Source: Candidatus Gastranaerophilales bacterium (lineage in GTDB: Bacteria > Cyanobacteriota > Vampirovibrionia > Gastranaerophilales > Gastranaerophilaceae). From it: a DNA stretch of 64,000 bases. The position numbers and the translations under genes were made by a program. This document shows, piece by piece, positions 17,282 through 26,150 of this stretch. Each line of letters starts with the position of its first letter. Within the stretch, counting starts at the first letter, position 1. The stretch lies in contig CALVBT010000003.1 of the NCBI GenBank assembly GCA_944325885.1, positions 260,205-324,204 on the forward strand. Reading direction: 5' to 3'. The notes beneath the pieces were generated by a model. It did not search any database. It saw only the letters and a program-made list of their open reading frames with translations, and was not told the origin of the DNA.

Positions 17282-18301
17282 TTAAGAAAACAGTGCTTTT
17301 ACAAATTCCTGTGAGTCAAAGTCTTTTAAATCATCAATTTTTTCGCCGACACCGATTAATTTTACTGGCAGCTTCATCTCTTTTGCAATAGAAAGAATAA
17401 TGCCGCCTTTTGCAGAACCGTCAAGTTTTGTCAGTGCAACGCAGGTCAAATTTACACATTCAGTAAACACCTGTGCCTGAGACAAACCGTTCTGTCCCGT
17501 GTTTGCATCAAGAACAAGAATAGATTCTCTCAAACTTTCCGGTGCATTTTTGTCTATGACGGATTTGATTTTTGACAGTTCCTGCATAAGGTTGAACTTG
17601 TTTTGCAGCCTGCCTGCCGTATCAACAAGAATCACATCATAGTGTTCGTCTTTAGCTTTTTTTATTGCATCAAATACGACAGAAGCAGGATCCGCACCGT
17701 CATTGCGTACAATGTCAGCACCTGCTCTTTTGCTCCAGATGTCTAATTGTTCTTCTGCGGCAGCACGGAAAGTATCACCAGCTGCAACAAGAACTCTCTT
17801 GCCCTGCTGTCTGAAACGGTTTGCCAGCTTCCCTATCAGGGTAGTTTTTCCGGCACCGTTTACGCCGACTATAAAATAAATATTTAATTCGTTTTCTCTG
17901 TAATTTAAAACATTGCTGCCGGCCTCATCAAGAATGCGGGAAAATTCGTTTTGCAAATATTCACGAACCTGAGAAGGTTTCATTTTATTTTGTTTTCTCA
18001 ATTTGTCCACAATATCTGCAGCAGTGTTTACCCCGAGGTCTGCTTTTATGAGCAGCTCTTCCATGTCGTCCAGAATAAATTCATCAAACTCTTCTTCCTG
18101 TTCAATATGCTGCACAACATTGCCGACAAGCGACTGAGAGGTGTTTGCGATGGTATTTTTCAACGCATCAAAAGTAAGCGAAAATATATTCTTTTTCGGG
18201 GCAGGGGATTGCTCTTGCGCAGGTTCTTGCTGCGGCTGATTTTGAACATCAGCTTCCATGTTTTGATTGTTTTCTGTTTTTTTCTTAAAAAAATCAAACA
18301 T
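17282..18301 (-). CDS. ftsY: Signal recognition particle receptor FtsY
   Basis: FtsY docks SRP-bound ribosomes at the membrane by GTP-dependent pairing with Ffh. The 339-residue protein has an acidic, Gln/Pro-rich N-terminal part (about 1-60, the A region). The four-helix N domain contains FDEFILDDMEELLIKADLG. The NG GTPase domain has the G1 loop GVNGAGKTTLIGKLA, the insertion-box entry DTFRAAAEEQLD, G3 in DTAGR, and G4 in TKLDGSAKGG. A CAGGA site supports the ATG at 18301. nusB lies 37 bases upstream on the same strand, so the two may share a transcript. Confidence 0.96.
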   Translation of the reverse strand: MFDFFKKKTENNQNMEADVQNQPQQEPAQEQSPAPKKNIFSLTFDALKNTIANTSQSLVGNVVQHIEQEEEFDEFILDDMEELLIKADLGVNTAADIVDKLRKQNKMKPSQVREYLQNEFSRILDEAGSNVLNYRENELNIYFIVGVNGAGKTTLIGKLANRFRQQGKRVLVAAGDTFRAAAEEQLDIWSKRAGADIVRNDGADPASVVFDAIKKAKDEHYDVILVDTAGRLQNKFNLMQELSKIKSVIDKNAPESLRESILVLDANTGQNGLSQAQVFTECVNLTCVALTKLDGSAKGGIILSIAKEMKLPVKLIGVGEKIDDLKDFDSQEFVKALFS

Positions 18302-18338
18302 ATCCTGTCCCCGCCGGAAATCTTAACAAGACAACCGG

Positions 18339-18995
18339 TTAGTCTTTGTTTTCGTCAATAACTTTTCCTAAAATACCGTTGATAAACGAAGCAGAGTCAT
18401 CTGTCGAATATTTTTTTGCAAGCTCAAGAGCCTCGTCCACAACTACTTTAGAAGGAACACCTTCTATAAAAAGAAGTTCCGTAATAGCTATGCGCAAAAT
18501 ATCCTTGTCAATTTTAACAAGTCTGTCAATATCCCAGCCTCTGGCAAATTTCTGGATAAGAGCATCTACTTCTGAAGAATGTTCCTTAAAAGCAGAAGCT
18601 ATCTGCAATACATAGCTCTTAACATCGCCTGTTTGCTCCAGAGCGGTCATTTCCGCAATCTCGAGTGCCAGCACAACTTTTTCTGAAATATTTAAAAGCT
18701 CTTCCAATCTGCCTGAAAGGTCAGATGTCATAGGCAGAGGAACAGGCACATTCTGTGCGTGCATAGGACGGGAAAGGTTTGTTTCGCTTTCAGCCTCATA
18801 AGTGTCAACATATTCTTTCATTGCATTTATGGAGCCTACGCATACCTTTAGCTCGTCAATAGCGTTGTTTGTCAGTGTTCTTACAGATTTCAAAATTATA
18901 TCTTCAAATTCTGCCTGATTGTACTGGGCAAATTTTTTGTCAAACTGAGAAAATAATATTAAAGCGAGTTCTCTTGCAGCTCTTCTTGCTTGCAT
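18339..18995 (-). CDS. nusB: Transcription antitermination factor NusB (long form)
   Basis: NusB binds boxA RNA with ribosomal protein S10 and promotes antitermination in rRNA operons. The ends of the protein match the family: MQARRAARELALILFSQFD at the start, and RGWDIDRLVKIDKDILRIAITELLF then VPSKVVVDEALELAKKYSTDDSASFINGILGKV at the end. At 218 residues it is about 70 longer than E. coli NusB, with an extra helical segment at about residues 60-110. As I recall, cyanobacterial NusB proteins have a similar long form, which fits the proposed lineage. An AAAGGAT site precedes the ATG. ftsY follows 37 bases downstream. Confidence 0.9.
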   Translation of the reverse strand: MQARRAARELALILFSQFDKKFAQYNQAEFEDIILKSVRTLTNNAIDELKVCVGSINAMKEYVDTYEAESETNLSRPMHAQNVPVPLPMTSDLSGRLEELLNISEKVVLALEIAEMTALEQTGDVKSYVLQIASAFKEHSSEVDALIQKFARGWDIDRLVKIDKDILRIAITELLFIEGVPSKVVVDEALELAKKYSTDDSASFINGILGKVIDENKD

Positions 18996-19181
18996 ATTTC
19001 AATCCTTTATTTAAATCATACTTGTATTTATTATAGACACAAAAAAATCTTAAAAGAAACATTAAATTTGCAAGAAAATAAATATTTATATAAAATAATG
19101 TTTGCAAAGATTTCAAATAGTAGTCTGACAGTGTCGGCAATCACAAAATCTTGAGGATAAAAAGGAATAAAAAAAATTAAT

Positions 19182-19940
19182 ATGGAAGGTTTACAGAGTA
19201 AAAAAGAGCCTGTTCTGGGGTTTGAGGTAGATTTATTTACTTTTGAAGAAGCATTGCAGTGTGTTCACAACGCATTAAAAGAAAACCGCTCAATGCATAT
19301 TGTGACAATAAATCCCGAAATGATAACAAACGGAAACAAAAATGACGAATTCGGCAGAGTGCTGAATGAGGCAGACCTCACCATACCTGACGGCGTCGGG
19401 ATAAAACTCGCCCTGAAAGTCAAAGGGATAAACCAAGAAGTTGTACCCGGGGTCGATTTTTCAAAAAGGCTGATAGGAATTTGTGCCTTAGAAGGCTATA
19501 CAATAGGTCTGCTCGGCGCAAAAGAAGAAATTGTACAAAAAGCTGCAGCAAATTTAAGAAACGAGTTTGAAAATCTTAATATTACTTATATAAGAAACGG
19601 ATATTTTGACGAACAGCAAGAAGATATTATCCGGGGCGAGCTGACAGAAATCGCCCCCAGAGTGCTGTTTGTTGCACTGGGTTCACCCAAACAGGAGCTG
19701 TTTATTTCAAAACTCAAACAAAAAATGCCGCGCACTATTTTTATAGGAGTCGGCGGAAGTTTTGATGTATGGTCAGGGTGCGTAAAACGTGCGCCCGAGA
19801 TTTATCAAAAAATGGGTCTGGAATGGTTGTACAGAACAGTAAAAGAGCCGTCGAGATTCAAAAGAATTTTCCCTGCTTTGCCTTTGTTCTTAATTCAGGT
19901 TATAATAGAAACAATCCAACAAAAAATCAAACAGGCTTAA
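19182..19940 (+). CDS. WecG/TagA/CpsF-family glycosyltransferase
   Basis: Members of family GT26 move N-acetylmannosamine-type sugars onto lipid-linked GlcNAc during wall teichoic acid or enterobacterial common antigen synthesis. The 252-residue protein has the family pattern: HIVTINPEMI near the start, the catalytic aspartate region ADLTIPDGVGIKLALK, the GLLGAKEEIVQKAAANL Rossmann-like motif, and FVALGSPKQELFISKLK. The C-terminal signature is SFDVWSGCVKRAPEIYQKMGLEWLYRTVKEPSR. The C-terminal tail is amphipathic and may hold it at the membrane. WecB (6887-8014) could supply the UDP-ManNAc donor. It precedes ftsE by 60 bases and may be co-transcribed. Confidence 0.9.
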   Translation: MEGLQSKKEPVLGFEVDLFTFEEALQCVHNALKENRSMHIVTINPEMITNGNKNDEFGRVLNEADLTIPDGVGIKLALKVKGINQEVVPGVDFSKRLIGICALEGYTIGLLGAKEEIVQKAAANLRNEFENLNITYIRNGYFDEQQEDIIRGELTEIAPRVLFVALGSPKQELFISKLKQKMPRTIFIGVGGSFDVWSGCVKRAPEIYQKMGLEWLYRTVKEPSRFKRIFPALPLFLIQVIIETIQQKIKQA

Positions 19941-20000
19941 CCGCCTGATACACACAAAACGGGGGAGTGTTTACCCGTCATATAAAAAGACTGGAAAATT

Positions 20001-20675
20001 ATGATACAACTAAGAGGCGTTACAAAAAAATATAAAAACAATTATGCACTGAAAAACATCAACCTTGACATTATGTCGGGCGAGTTTGTTTTTATCACGG
20101 GTTCATCCGGTGCAGGAAAATCCACCCTGATGAAGCTTTTGTATAAAGAAGAAACTCCGACCTCAGGCAGTGTAATGATTGGCGGAATAAATATTGCAAA
20201 CCTGCCTTCAGAAAAAGTTCCGAACCTGAGAAGATGCATGGGGATTGTTTTTCAGGATTACAAACTGCTGATGAATCAGAGTGTCTATGACAACTGTGCA
20301 TACGTAATAAGAACTCTCGGTATGAGTTCAAAAGAAATAGAAGCCCGTGTTACCGGTGCGCTGAAAGTCGTTGGACTTTTAGAAAAAATGAAAGCAAAAC
20401 CGACAGAACTTTCAGGCGGTGAGCAGCAAAGAGTGTCCATTGCCCGTGCTATTGTAAACGGCCCGCCGCTTTTGATTGCGGATGAACCGACAGGCAACCT
20501 TGACCCCAAAAACTCCATGGAAATTATGCAGATTTTGGAACAGATTAACCAGAAAGGCATTACTGTCCTTGTGTCCACACACGACCACACAATGGTTAAC
20601 TATTTTAGAAAAAGGGTGCTGACACTCGAGGACGGACAGATAATAAGAGATGTGCAGGCCGGAACCTATGAATAA
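20001..20675 (+). CDS. ftsE: Cell-division ABC transporter ATP-binding protein FtsE
   Basis: FtsE is the ATPase that drives FtsX and controls septal peptidoglycan hydrolases. The 224-residue protein has Walker A in GSSGAGKSTLMK, a Q-loop in GIVFQDYKLL, the signature LSGGEQQRVSIARAI, Walker B in LLIADEPTGNLD, and the switch histidine in VSTHDH. The GIVFQDYKLL motif is characteristic of FtsE within the family. It is followed 36 bases later by ftsX. FtsEX presence fits a rod or otherwise dividing cell with regulated wall hydrolysis. Confidence 0.95.
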   Translation: MIQLRGVTKKYKNNYALKNINLDIMSGEFVFITGSSGAGKSTLMKLLYKEETPTSGSVMIGGINIANLPSEKVPNLRRCMGIVFQDYKLLMNQSVYDNCAYVIRTLGMSSKEIEARVTGALKVVGLLEKMKAKPTELSGGEQQRVSIARAIVNGPPLLIADEPTGNLDPKNSMEIMQILEQINQKGITVLVSTHDHTMVNYFRKRVLTLEDGQIIRDVQAGTYE

Positions 20676-20711
20676 TCATAGCCCCTCAGCCGCATTAACA
20701 GGAAGAAATAT

Positions 20712-21626
20712 ATGAGTGACGAGTCTACTAAAGCATTAATAAAAAAGAAAGTAAAAGCCCATATTCCAAAAGACTGGCTGAAAGAACTCAGAATAGTCTA
20801 TCGCATCAGTCTGGAAACTATCTACGGAATAAAAAGAACAGGCTGGATAAATCTAGCAATCATTACCACAATGGCTGCTATTTTAACGATTTTTGGCTCG
20901 CTGTTTCGCTTTACGCTTTCTTTAAACTCCTTTGTACACGAACTCGGCAACGTGCTTGAGATTTCTGTTTATGTAAAATCAGATACAAACACTGAAAATC
21001 TGGCAAAAGAAATAAGACAGCTCGAACACGTTGAAAGGGTAAAAATCATACCAAAAGAAAAATCCTGGTCTGATTTAAAAAGAGAGTTTGATGTTCCGAA
21101 TATAGAAAACCCTCTGCCTGATACACTGCACGTCAAGGTAGACAAACCGGAAAATATAAACGCTGTATTTACAAAAATAAAGACCTACAACGGAGTAGAA
21201 GACCTCAATTACGCACAGGATATTGCAAAGAAAATGCAGTTCTTTAACAACGTAATACACACAATAACTCTTGTTGTAGTCATACTTGTAGCTATTTTGA
21301 CAATTACAATAATTAATAATACAATACAATTAGTTATTCAGTCCCGAAAAGAGGAAATAGAGATAATGCGCCTTATGGGTGTAAGCAACTGGTATATCAA
21401 GATTCCATTGATTATGCAGGGCGCAATTTACGGATTTTTGGGAGCATTGATATCACTCGTGCCTTTAAATGCCGTAAACAACGGGTTAATAAATGTCCAC
21501 AAGTTCTTTATGGTTCCGGCTCCGGTACTGGCTAACAATACTGTTATACTGGTATTATTTATTATTGCAGTCGGCTTTGGTGCAGGCGGCAGTATGTTAT
21601 CAATTAAAAAGCACTTACAGGTATAG
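20712..21626 (+). CDS. ftsX: Cell-division permease FtsX
   Basis: FtsX passes the ATPase state of FtsE across the inner membrane to wall hydrolases or their activators. The 304-residue protein has four membrane helices: about 50-72 (ITTMAAILTIFGSLFRFTL), 175-200 (VIHTITLVVVILVAILTITI), 225-250, and 270-295. The extracellular loop between helices 1 and 2 contains the family features ISVYVKSD and the proline-rich NPLPDTLHVKV segment. An AGGAAG ribosome site precedes the ATG at 20712. An HDOD gene follows after five bases, so ftsE-ftsX-HDOD form a tight operon. Confidence 0.94.
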   Translation: MSDESTKALIKKKVKAHIPKDWLKELRIVYRISLETIYGIKRTGWINLAIITTMAAILTIFGSLFRFTLSLNSFVHELGNVLEISVYVKSDTNTENLAKEIRQLEHVERVKIIPKEKSWSDLKREFDVPNIENPLPDTLHVKVDKPENINAVFTKIKTYNGVEDLNYAQDIAKKMQFFNNVIHTITLVVVILVAILTITIINNTIQLVIQSRKEEIEIMRLMGVSNWYIKIPLIMQGAIYGFLGALISLVPLNAVNNGLINVHKFFMVPAPVLANNTVILVLFIIAVGFGAGGSMLSIKKHLQV

Positions 21627-21631
21627 GGAAT

Positions 21632-22435
21632 ATGGCAATAAACGCACAAGAAGTATTAGATAAAATCAAAGAAATTCCGGCAATGCCTAACGTAATCGTA
21701 AAGGCACTGGGTATTATAAAAGACGATACATCAGGAACAAAAGAATTATCCGAAATTATGGCTTATGATCAGGCTTTGACATCTCAGGTATTAAAGCTTG
21801 TAAACTCCGCTTATTACGGTTTTGCACAGGAGATTACATCTGTAAACAAAGCACTGGCACTGCTCGGTATGACACAGACAAAAAACATCATCATCGCAGT
21901 AGCAATGAAGCCGATGCTCACTTCCCAAGGCGGAAGAGATATGTGGAAGCACTCTCTAAAATGTGCGGTTGCAGCTGAAGCTCTGGCACAAAAATTAGGA
22001 ATAATCGATCCGGGTGATGCTTTTACAGTCGGATTTTTACACGATATAGGGAAAATTTTGCTGAATATTGTTGACACAATGACTTATCAAAAGGTAAGAA
22101 CAGCTGTCAAAAACGGTATGGACGTAATTGATGCGGAAAATGATGAATTTGAAACAAACCATTGTGATATGGGATTCTTGCTTGCAAAAAAATGGAAACT
22201 ATCTGTATTGCTGGCAAATTGCATAAAATATCACCATGACCCGCTGTCATCATCTATGCCGCAGGTCAGCACTCTTGCTTATCTGGCAAACAAAATCTCT
22301 CACGAAGAACCCGATGTTTACGACGAAGAAATGGTCAAAGAACAGCTGGGTATCGAAGTAAGTGAGGTAATGAAAATAAGAGAAGATATTGAAGAAAAAG
22401 CAAATGTTCTGTTTTCTCAGCTCAATGCAGGCTAA
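21632..22435 (+). CDS. HDOD domain signalling protein
   Basis: HDOD proteins are degenerate relatives of HD phosphohydrolases that usually act as signalling scaffolds. The 267-residue sequence has the typical LDKIKEIPAMPNVIVKALGII start, then VNSAYYGFAQEITSVNKALALLGM. The histidine-aspartate pair is partly kept in FTVGFLHDIGKILL, which suggests some catalytic potential. A helical C-terminal part (HHDPL...AYLANKISH) completes the domain. An AGGGAAT site precedes the ATG, five bases after ftsX. The four prepilins start 38 bases later, and HDOD proteins regulate pilus motility in some bacteria, so a link with those genes is possible. Confidence 0.88.
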   Translation: MAINAQEVLDKIKEIPAMPNVIVKALGIIKDDTSGTKELSEIMAYDQALTSQVLKLVNSAYYGFAQEITSVNKALALLGMTQTKNIIIAVAMKPMLTSQGGRDMWKHSLKCAVAAEALAQKLGIIDPGDAFTVGFLHDIGKILLNIVDTMTYQKVRTAVKNGMDVIDAENDEFETNHCDMGFLLAKKWKLSVLLANCIKYHHDPLSSSMPQVSTLAYLANKISHEEPDVYDEEMVKEQLGIEVSEVMKIREDIEEKANVLFSQLNAG

Positions 22436-22473
22436 AAAACCTGTTAAGAAATAACATAATGGATGGAAATTAT

Positions 22474-23148
22474 ATGAAAAAGACGGTCACTTTATGTGTT
22501 AAAAAGAACAAACATTCAAAAGGAGTTTCTAAAGCATTTACTTTAGCAGAAACACTAATTACTCTGGTTGTAATTGGTGTTGTTGCGGCAATGACAGTTC
22601 CTGCTGTAAAAAATCATACAGAAGAAGTTCGATATGTTGCTCAGGTAAAAAAGGCCTATGCTGATATCAGCAACGCAACAGGTGTACTGGAAACAAAATA
22701 CGGCGATTGCAGATTCTGGAGCTTCGGAAAAGCAGGCTCATATACACAAGACGGAAGTCAGGTCATTGACTGGTACAAACAGGCCATGAACGCAACGCCG
22801 ACAACAAATTATACATCTAATGCACTTACAAATGAAGGCGGATCAAATCCATCTTTTTCAACCGCAGACGGGATGGTATGGGCATTGTTCCCCGGCGGAT
22901 ACAGCTCAGGCGGAGTTGCCCTTGTTGATGTTAATGGAGATGAAGGACCAAATGTCAGAGGCGTAGACATACACGGTTTTAGAATCGGTCAAAGCGTGGC
23001 TGATAACGAATCCGGAGTATTCGCTTTAGGTGATGGTGTTAATGACACAAATAGTGTCTGGGCATGCACTGCCTATGCATTAAATCACGGAAAAATGCCT
23101 TGGTTGTCTGGAGGGGATCCTGATTGCAAAAATTATTACAAAAAATAG
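22474..23148 (+). CDS. Class III prepilin-like protein, first of four in tandem
   Basis: From the ATG at 22474 this protein has 224 residues. The ATG at 22459 would add five residues; the later one has a better-placed GGA site. The leader is unusually long and basic (MKKTVTLCVKKNKHSKGVSK) before the A|FTLAETLITLVVIGVVAAMT cleavage and helix region, with glutamate 5 present. The globular part has STADGMVWALFPGG, a VDVNGDEGPNVRGVDIHGF block and a WACTAYALNHGKMPWLSGGD ending. The ending is shared closely with the next gene, which indicates duplication. Role: probable pilus or pseudopilus subunit in the cell envelope. Confidence 0.85.
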   Translation: MKKTVTLCVKKNKHSKGVSKAFTLAETLITLVVIGVVAAMTVPAVKNHTEEVRYVAQVKKAYADISNATGVLETKYGDCRFWSFGKAGSYTQDGSQVIDWYKQAMNATPTTNYTSNALTNEGGSNPSFSTADGMVWALFPGGYSSGGVALVDVNGDEGPNVRGVDIHGFRIGQSVADNESGVFALGDGVNDTNSVWACTAYALNHGKMPWLSGGDPDCKNYYKK

Positions 23149-23165
23149 AAATTACGGAAGTTTGT

Positions 23166-23810
23166 ATGAAAAAATCAAATAAACAAAAAGCATTTACCTT
23201 GGCAGAAACTCTTTTTACACTTGCAATTGTAGGAGTTGTTGCTGCGCTCACAGTTCCTACGTTAAAGCAGTCTGCTGACGAAGCTACTCACGTTGCTGCA
23301 GTAAAAAAGGCTTATGCCATAGCTAAAGAAGCCACAACAAATCTTGAACAAAAAGAAGGCGACCTCTCAACCTGGCCATGGAATAATACAACACAAATGA
23401 ATAAGCTGTATCAAAGTGTAATGACAACCATTGGCGGAGATGCCTGGAAGGCTTATCAAACTTTCCAAATTGACGGGACTAACTGGTCATATATTGGGCC
23501 TGATTCATATTTTATGACATCAGACGGGATGACCTGGTATGTATACAACTGGAACGCAGGCGCAAAATACGGCTCCGGAGCAACTGTATACGGATGTATT
23601 CACGTAGACACAAACGGACCCAAAGAACCTAATGCTCTGGGTGTAGATGTACATGCGTTCACTGTTTCTTCTGACGGGGTAAACCCTATGGGCGACGGGC
23701 TTCATGACCAGAACAAAACCTGGGCATGCACAAACTATGCTATCATGCACAGCAAAATGCCATGGTTAAAAGGAGGAGACACCAACTGTTACTCATATTA
23801 TGAAGGCTAA
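23166..23810 (+). CDS. Class III prepilin-like protein, second of four
   Basis: The start at ATG 23166 (GGAAG upstream) lies 18 bases after the previous stop; the longer frame from 23124 overlaps the first gene. The 214-residue product begins MKKSNKQKAFTLAETLFTLA with the expected cleavage and glutamate 5. The globular domain contains a YFMTSDGMTWYVYN block, then HVDTNGPKEPNALGVDVHAF and WACTNYAIMHSKMPWLKGGD. The last part is nearly the same as in the first gene, while the middle (WPWNNTTQMNKLYQSVM) differs. This pattern suggests a conserved scaffold with a variable surface loop. Confidence 0.85.
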   Translation: MKKSNKQKAFTLAETLFTLAIVGVVAALTVPTLKQSADEATHVAAVKKAYAIAKEATTNLEQKEGDLSTWPWNNTTQMNKLYQSVMTTIGGDAWKAYQTFQIDGTNWSYIGPDSYFMTSDGMTWYVYNWNAGAKYGSGATVYGCIHVDTNGPKEPNALGVDVHAFTVSSDGVNPMGDGLHDQNKTWACTNYAIMHSKMPWLKGGDTNCYSYYEG

Positions 23811-23838
23811 TCACTAAATAAATATAAAGGATAGGATT

Positions 23839-24495
23839 ATGAATAAAAAAATTAAAGCGTTCACTCTGGCAGAAACACTTGTTACATTAATGATTATCGG
23901 TGTAATTGCTGCTATTACAATACCGACATTAAAAGAAAATTCTGACAAAGATGCAAACATAGCTCTGCTCAAAAAAGCAAACTCAACAGCAGGCAATATG
24001 TTTGCAGACCTCAGAGCAAAATACGGCCCTGCACCGTACTGGACTTATAAAGATCAGAGAGTGTTTAAAACAGGACAGGATGCAACAGCAAGAGAACTGT
24101 ACTCCACATCTTTGAGCCTTGCAAGCAACACACTCCCCTCCGGGTACTCTGCAATGAACCTTAAAGGCGAAACTCTGGGCAAAGAAGCAGAAATAGACGG
24201 AACAAAAACAGACTTCACAAGACCGCTCATCACGGCTGACGGCATGATGTGGTTCCCGTCACAAGGATATGGCAACTGCTCAGGTACAAACAAAAGATGC
24301 GGTTTGCTCGCTGTTGACGTAAACGGTGCAAAAAAGCCAAACCGTATGGGTGTTGATTTATTTGTATTCAACATTACACCGGACGGTGCTGTTGCACTCG
24401 ATGTTGATGACTGTAACAATTTATCCGGAGCAGGATATGGCTGCGGAAAAAAACTGCTCATAGACCCTGATGCATTGAACTTTATATATGAATAA
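23839..24495 (+). CDS. Class III prepilin-like protein, third of four
   Basis: The 218-residue protein begins MNKKIKAFTLAETLVTLMII, with A|F cleavage and glutamate 5. An AGGAT ribosome site precedes the ATG. The globular domain carries LITADGMMWFPS, then LLAVDVNGAKKPNRMGVDLFVFNI, and a short cysteine pair (GYGCGKK) near the end. It differs from its two upstream neighbours in the C-terminal half, and lacks the WACT...MPWL ending. It overlaps the next gene's longest frame by a few bases but not its chosen start. Confidence 0.85.
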   Translation: MNKKIKAFTLAETLVTLMIIGVIAAITIPTLKENSDKDANIALLKKANSTAGNMFADLRAKYGPAPYWTYKDQRVFKTGQDATARELYSTSLSLASNTLPSGYSAMNLKGETLGKEAEIDGTKTDFTRPLITADGMMWFPSQGYGNCSGTNKRCGLLAVDVNGAKKPNRMGVDLFVFNITPDGAVALDVDDCNNLSGAGYGCGKKLLIDPDALNFIYE

Positions 24496-24508
24496 CAAGG
24501 AAAAACAT

Positions 24509-25168
24509 ATGAAGAATAAAAAAATTAAAGCGTTCACTTTAGCAGAAACACTTGTTACATTAATGATTATCGGTGTAATTGCTGCTATGACTATTCCGGG
24601 GCTGCAAAAAACTTCGGAAGAAAGAACTGTTCCTCCAAAAGTTCTTAAAGCATACAATACTGTTTCTACAGCGACAAAAGAGCTGAGAGCAGAATACGGA
24701 CCGATAAAACTATGGCCGTTTAATAATGTCACAAAACTTATGGATGAAATGTACATCCCTAAGTTTAATGTAACGAAAAACTGTAAAACAGACGGAGGCT
24801 GTTATAAAGCAGGATACCAGCCAAAATCGCTGAATGGTGCGAACAACAACGATTTTCAAAACGGCAGCGGTTGGTATACATTTGTGACTGCTGACGGTAT
24901 GTATTGGGCTGTCGGCGGCGGCAATGGCACCTGTTCTTATACAGAAGGAACATATATCAAAAAAGGATGTATCCATTTTGAAGTAGATGTAAACGGGCCA
25001 AAAGACCCGAATATGATAGGTATTGATATATTTGGTTTTGAAGTTTCGCCTGACAGCGTATATCCATTTGGCGGATGCCCCGGATGTGACACATCCAGCT
25101 GCAGCTCAAGCGGCAACGGCTGGGGATGCACAGCAAGAATTATTAAAGAAGGCAAAATCAGCTGGTAA
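24509..25168 (+). CDS. Class III prepilin-like protein, fourth of four
   Basis: The ATG at 24509 has an AAGGA site; the frame opens at 24488 inside the previous gene. The 219-residue product begins MKNKKIKAFTLAETLVTLMI. It is a close full-length paralogue of the prepilin at 6200-6868: both share EERxxPPxVLKAYNTVSTATK, EYGPIKLWP, TADGM.W, FEVDVNG.K.PNM.G, and a GGCPGC...NGWGCTA..I.EGKISW ending. The conserved cysteines probably form disulfides outside the cell. It is the last gene of the operon and is followed by a strong terminator. Confidence 0.87.
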   Translation: MKNKKIKAFTLAETLVTLMIIGVIAAMTIPGLQKTSEERTVPPKVLKAYNTVSTATKELRAEYGPIKLWPFNNVTKLMDEMYIPKFNVTKNCKTDGGCYKAGYQPKSLNGANNNDFQNGSGWYTFVTADGMYWAVGGGNGTCSYTEGTYIKKGCIHFEVDVNGPKDPNMIGIDIFGFEVSPDSVYPFGGCPGCDTSSCSSSGNGWGCTARIIKEGKISW

Positions 25169-25187
25169 CAGATATAAAAACAATAAT

Positions 25188-25225
25188 AAAAAGGAACAAC
25201 TTATTTGTTGTTCCTTTTTTATTTC
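25188..25225 (+). terminator. Intrinsic terminator ending the prepilin operon
   Basis: A 13-bp stem (25188-25200 with 25207-25219) with loop TTATTT is followed by T residues. It is symmetric enough to also work for the convergent gene ending at 25255. Confidence 0.9.
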
Positions 25226-25254
25226 AATATAATTTTATTTTACTTTTATCTTGA

Positions 25255-26001
25255 TTACTTGTCAGTCATAATAAAGAGGCTTATGAGGTCATTTAATGCA
25301 ATAGCCTGTTTTTTATAATCCTGAACCTGTTTTTCAAGAGTTTTAATATTGCTTTTGTATTCGTTGATTTTTGTCATGCATACTTTCGCGCTCTGCGTGA
25401 GGCTGTCTTGACCCTGCTGGGCTTCTTTAAGCACACTGTTCATAGAGATACCGAGAGCTTCCATAGTCTGGCGTATAATCTGTGCGCCTGTTTGTTTTGT
25501 GACACCTTGCGGGAGCTGCATAATCAACCTTTTTAGCACTGCAACATTTGCAGGCATAGTATAATTTTTTTGTGGTGGTACACCTGGAATTCTTTGTTGT
25601 GCTGCGTTATTAAACATTTCTTTTTCGTCAAACATTGTTGTATCCGTTTCTTCAAAATTTAAGTTCTGTGTAATATTGGTCGGGAACGGTTCGTCAAAAT
25701 CGCTCTCATTTGCATTGTCCAACTCAGTATCAAGGGAGTTGTCCATGTAGTCTTCCAGCTGCTGAGGAGCATCCTCTTCGAGAGTAAAATCAGCAAAGTC
25801 ACTGCCAAGACTAATATTGTCAGTAATAGTTTCGGAAATTTCTTCCGGTGCATCTGATTGTACAGGTACAGGTTCCGGTTCTTTTATTAAAGAACTGTTA
25901 TCCGTACTGTCAGGTATAGGCTGTATTTCGATTTCAGCTTGTTTTTTCAGAGCCTCGACTATTTTTTTACCCACACCTGATGGAAGTTTGTTTTCTGCCA
26001 T
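25255..26001 (-). CDS. Hypothetical protein: acidic disordered N-terminus and C-terminal coiled coil
   Basis: No family is recognised. The 248-residue protein starts MAENKLPSGVGKKIVEALKK, then runs about 100 acidic, proline- and serine-rich residues that are probably disordered. The C-terminal 110 residues are helical. NVAVLKRLIMQLPQGVTKQT and ALGISMNSVLKEAQQGQDSL lead into a heptad-patterned segment (KINEYKSNIKTLEKQVQDYK). A hydrophobic end (LNDLISLFIMTDK) may bind a partner or membrane. An AAGGTT site precedes the ATG. It is on the same strand as the two large membrane proteins upstream and could be part of their transcript, although 150 bases separate them. Confidence 0.65.
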   Translation of the reverse strand: MAENKLPSGVGKKIVEALKKQAEIEIQPIPDSTDNSSLIKEPEPVPVQSDAPEEISETITDNISLGSDFADFTLEEDAPQQLEDYMDNSLDTELDNANESDFDEPFPTNITQNLNFEETDTTMFDEKEMFNNAAQQRIPGVPPQKNYTMPANVAVLKRLIMQLPQGVTKQTGAQIIRQTMEALGISMNSVLKEAQQGQDSLTQSAKVCMTKINEYKSNIKTLEKQVQDYKKQAIALNDLISLFIMTDK

Positions 26002-26150
26002 TTTGCTAACCTTTTTTTTCTTTATTTATCTGAATTATATATAAAATAGAAATATTTTTCAAAAAAACATTACGTTATATTAAGTATGATAAACAGTAGA
26101 AAATCAGACAATTAGCCCCATGGGCTTTTTATGTAACCACATACTATAAA

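Noticed and set aside
26105..26130. Possible terminator (AGCCCCATGGGCTTTTT) after membrane protein A
   Set aside because: The T-run is on the plus strand, but both flanking genes are on the minus strand, so the orientation does not fit.
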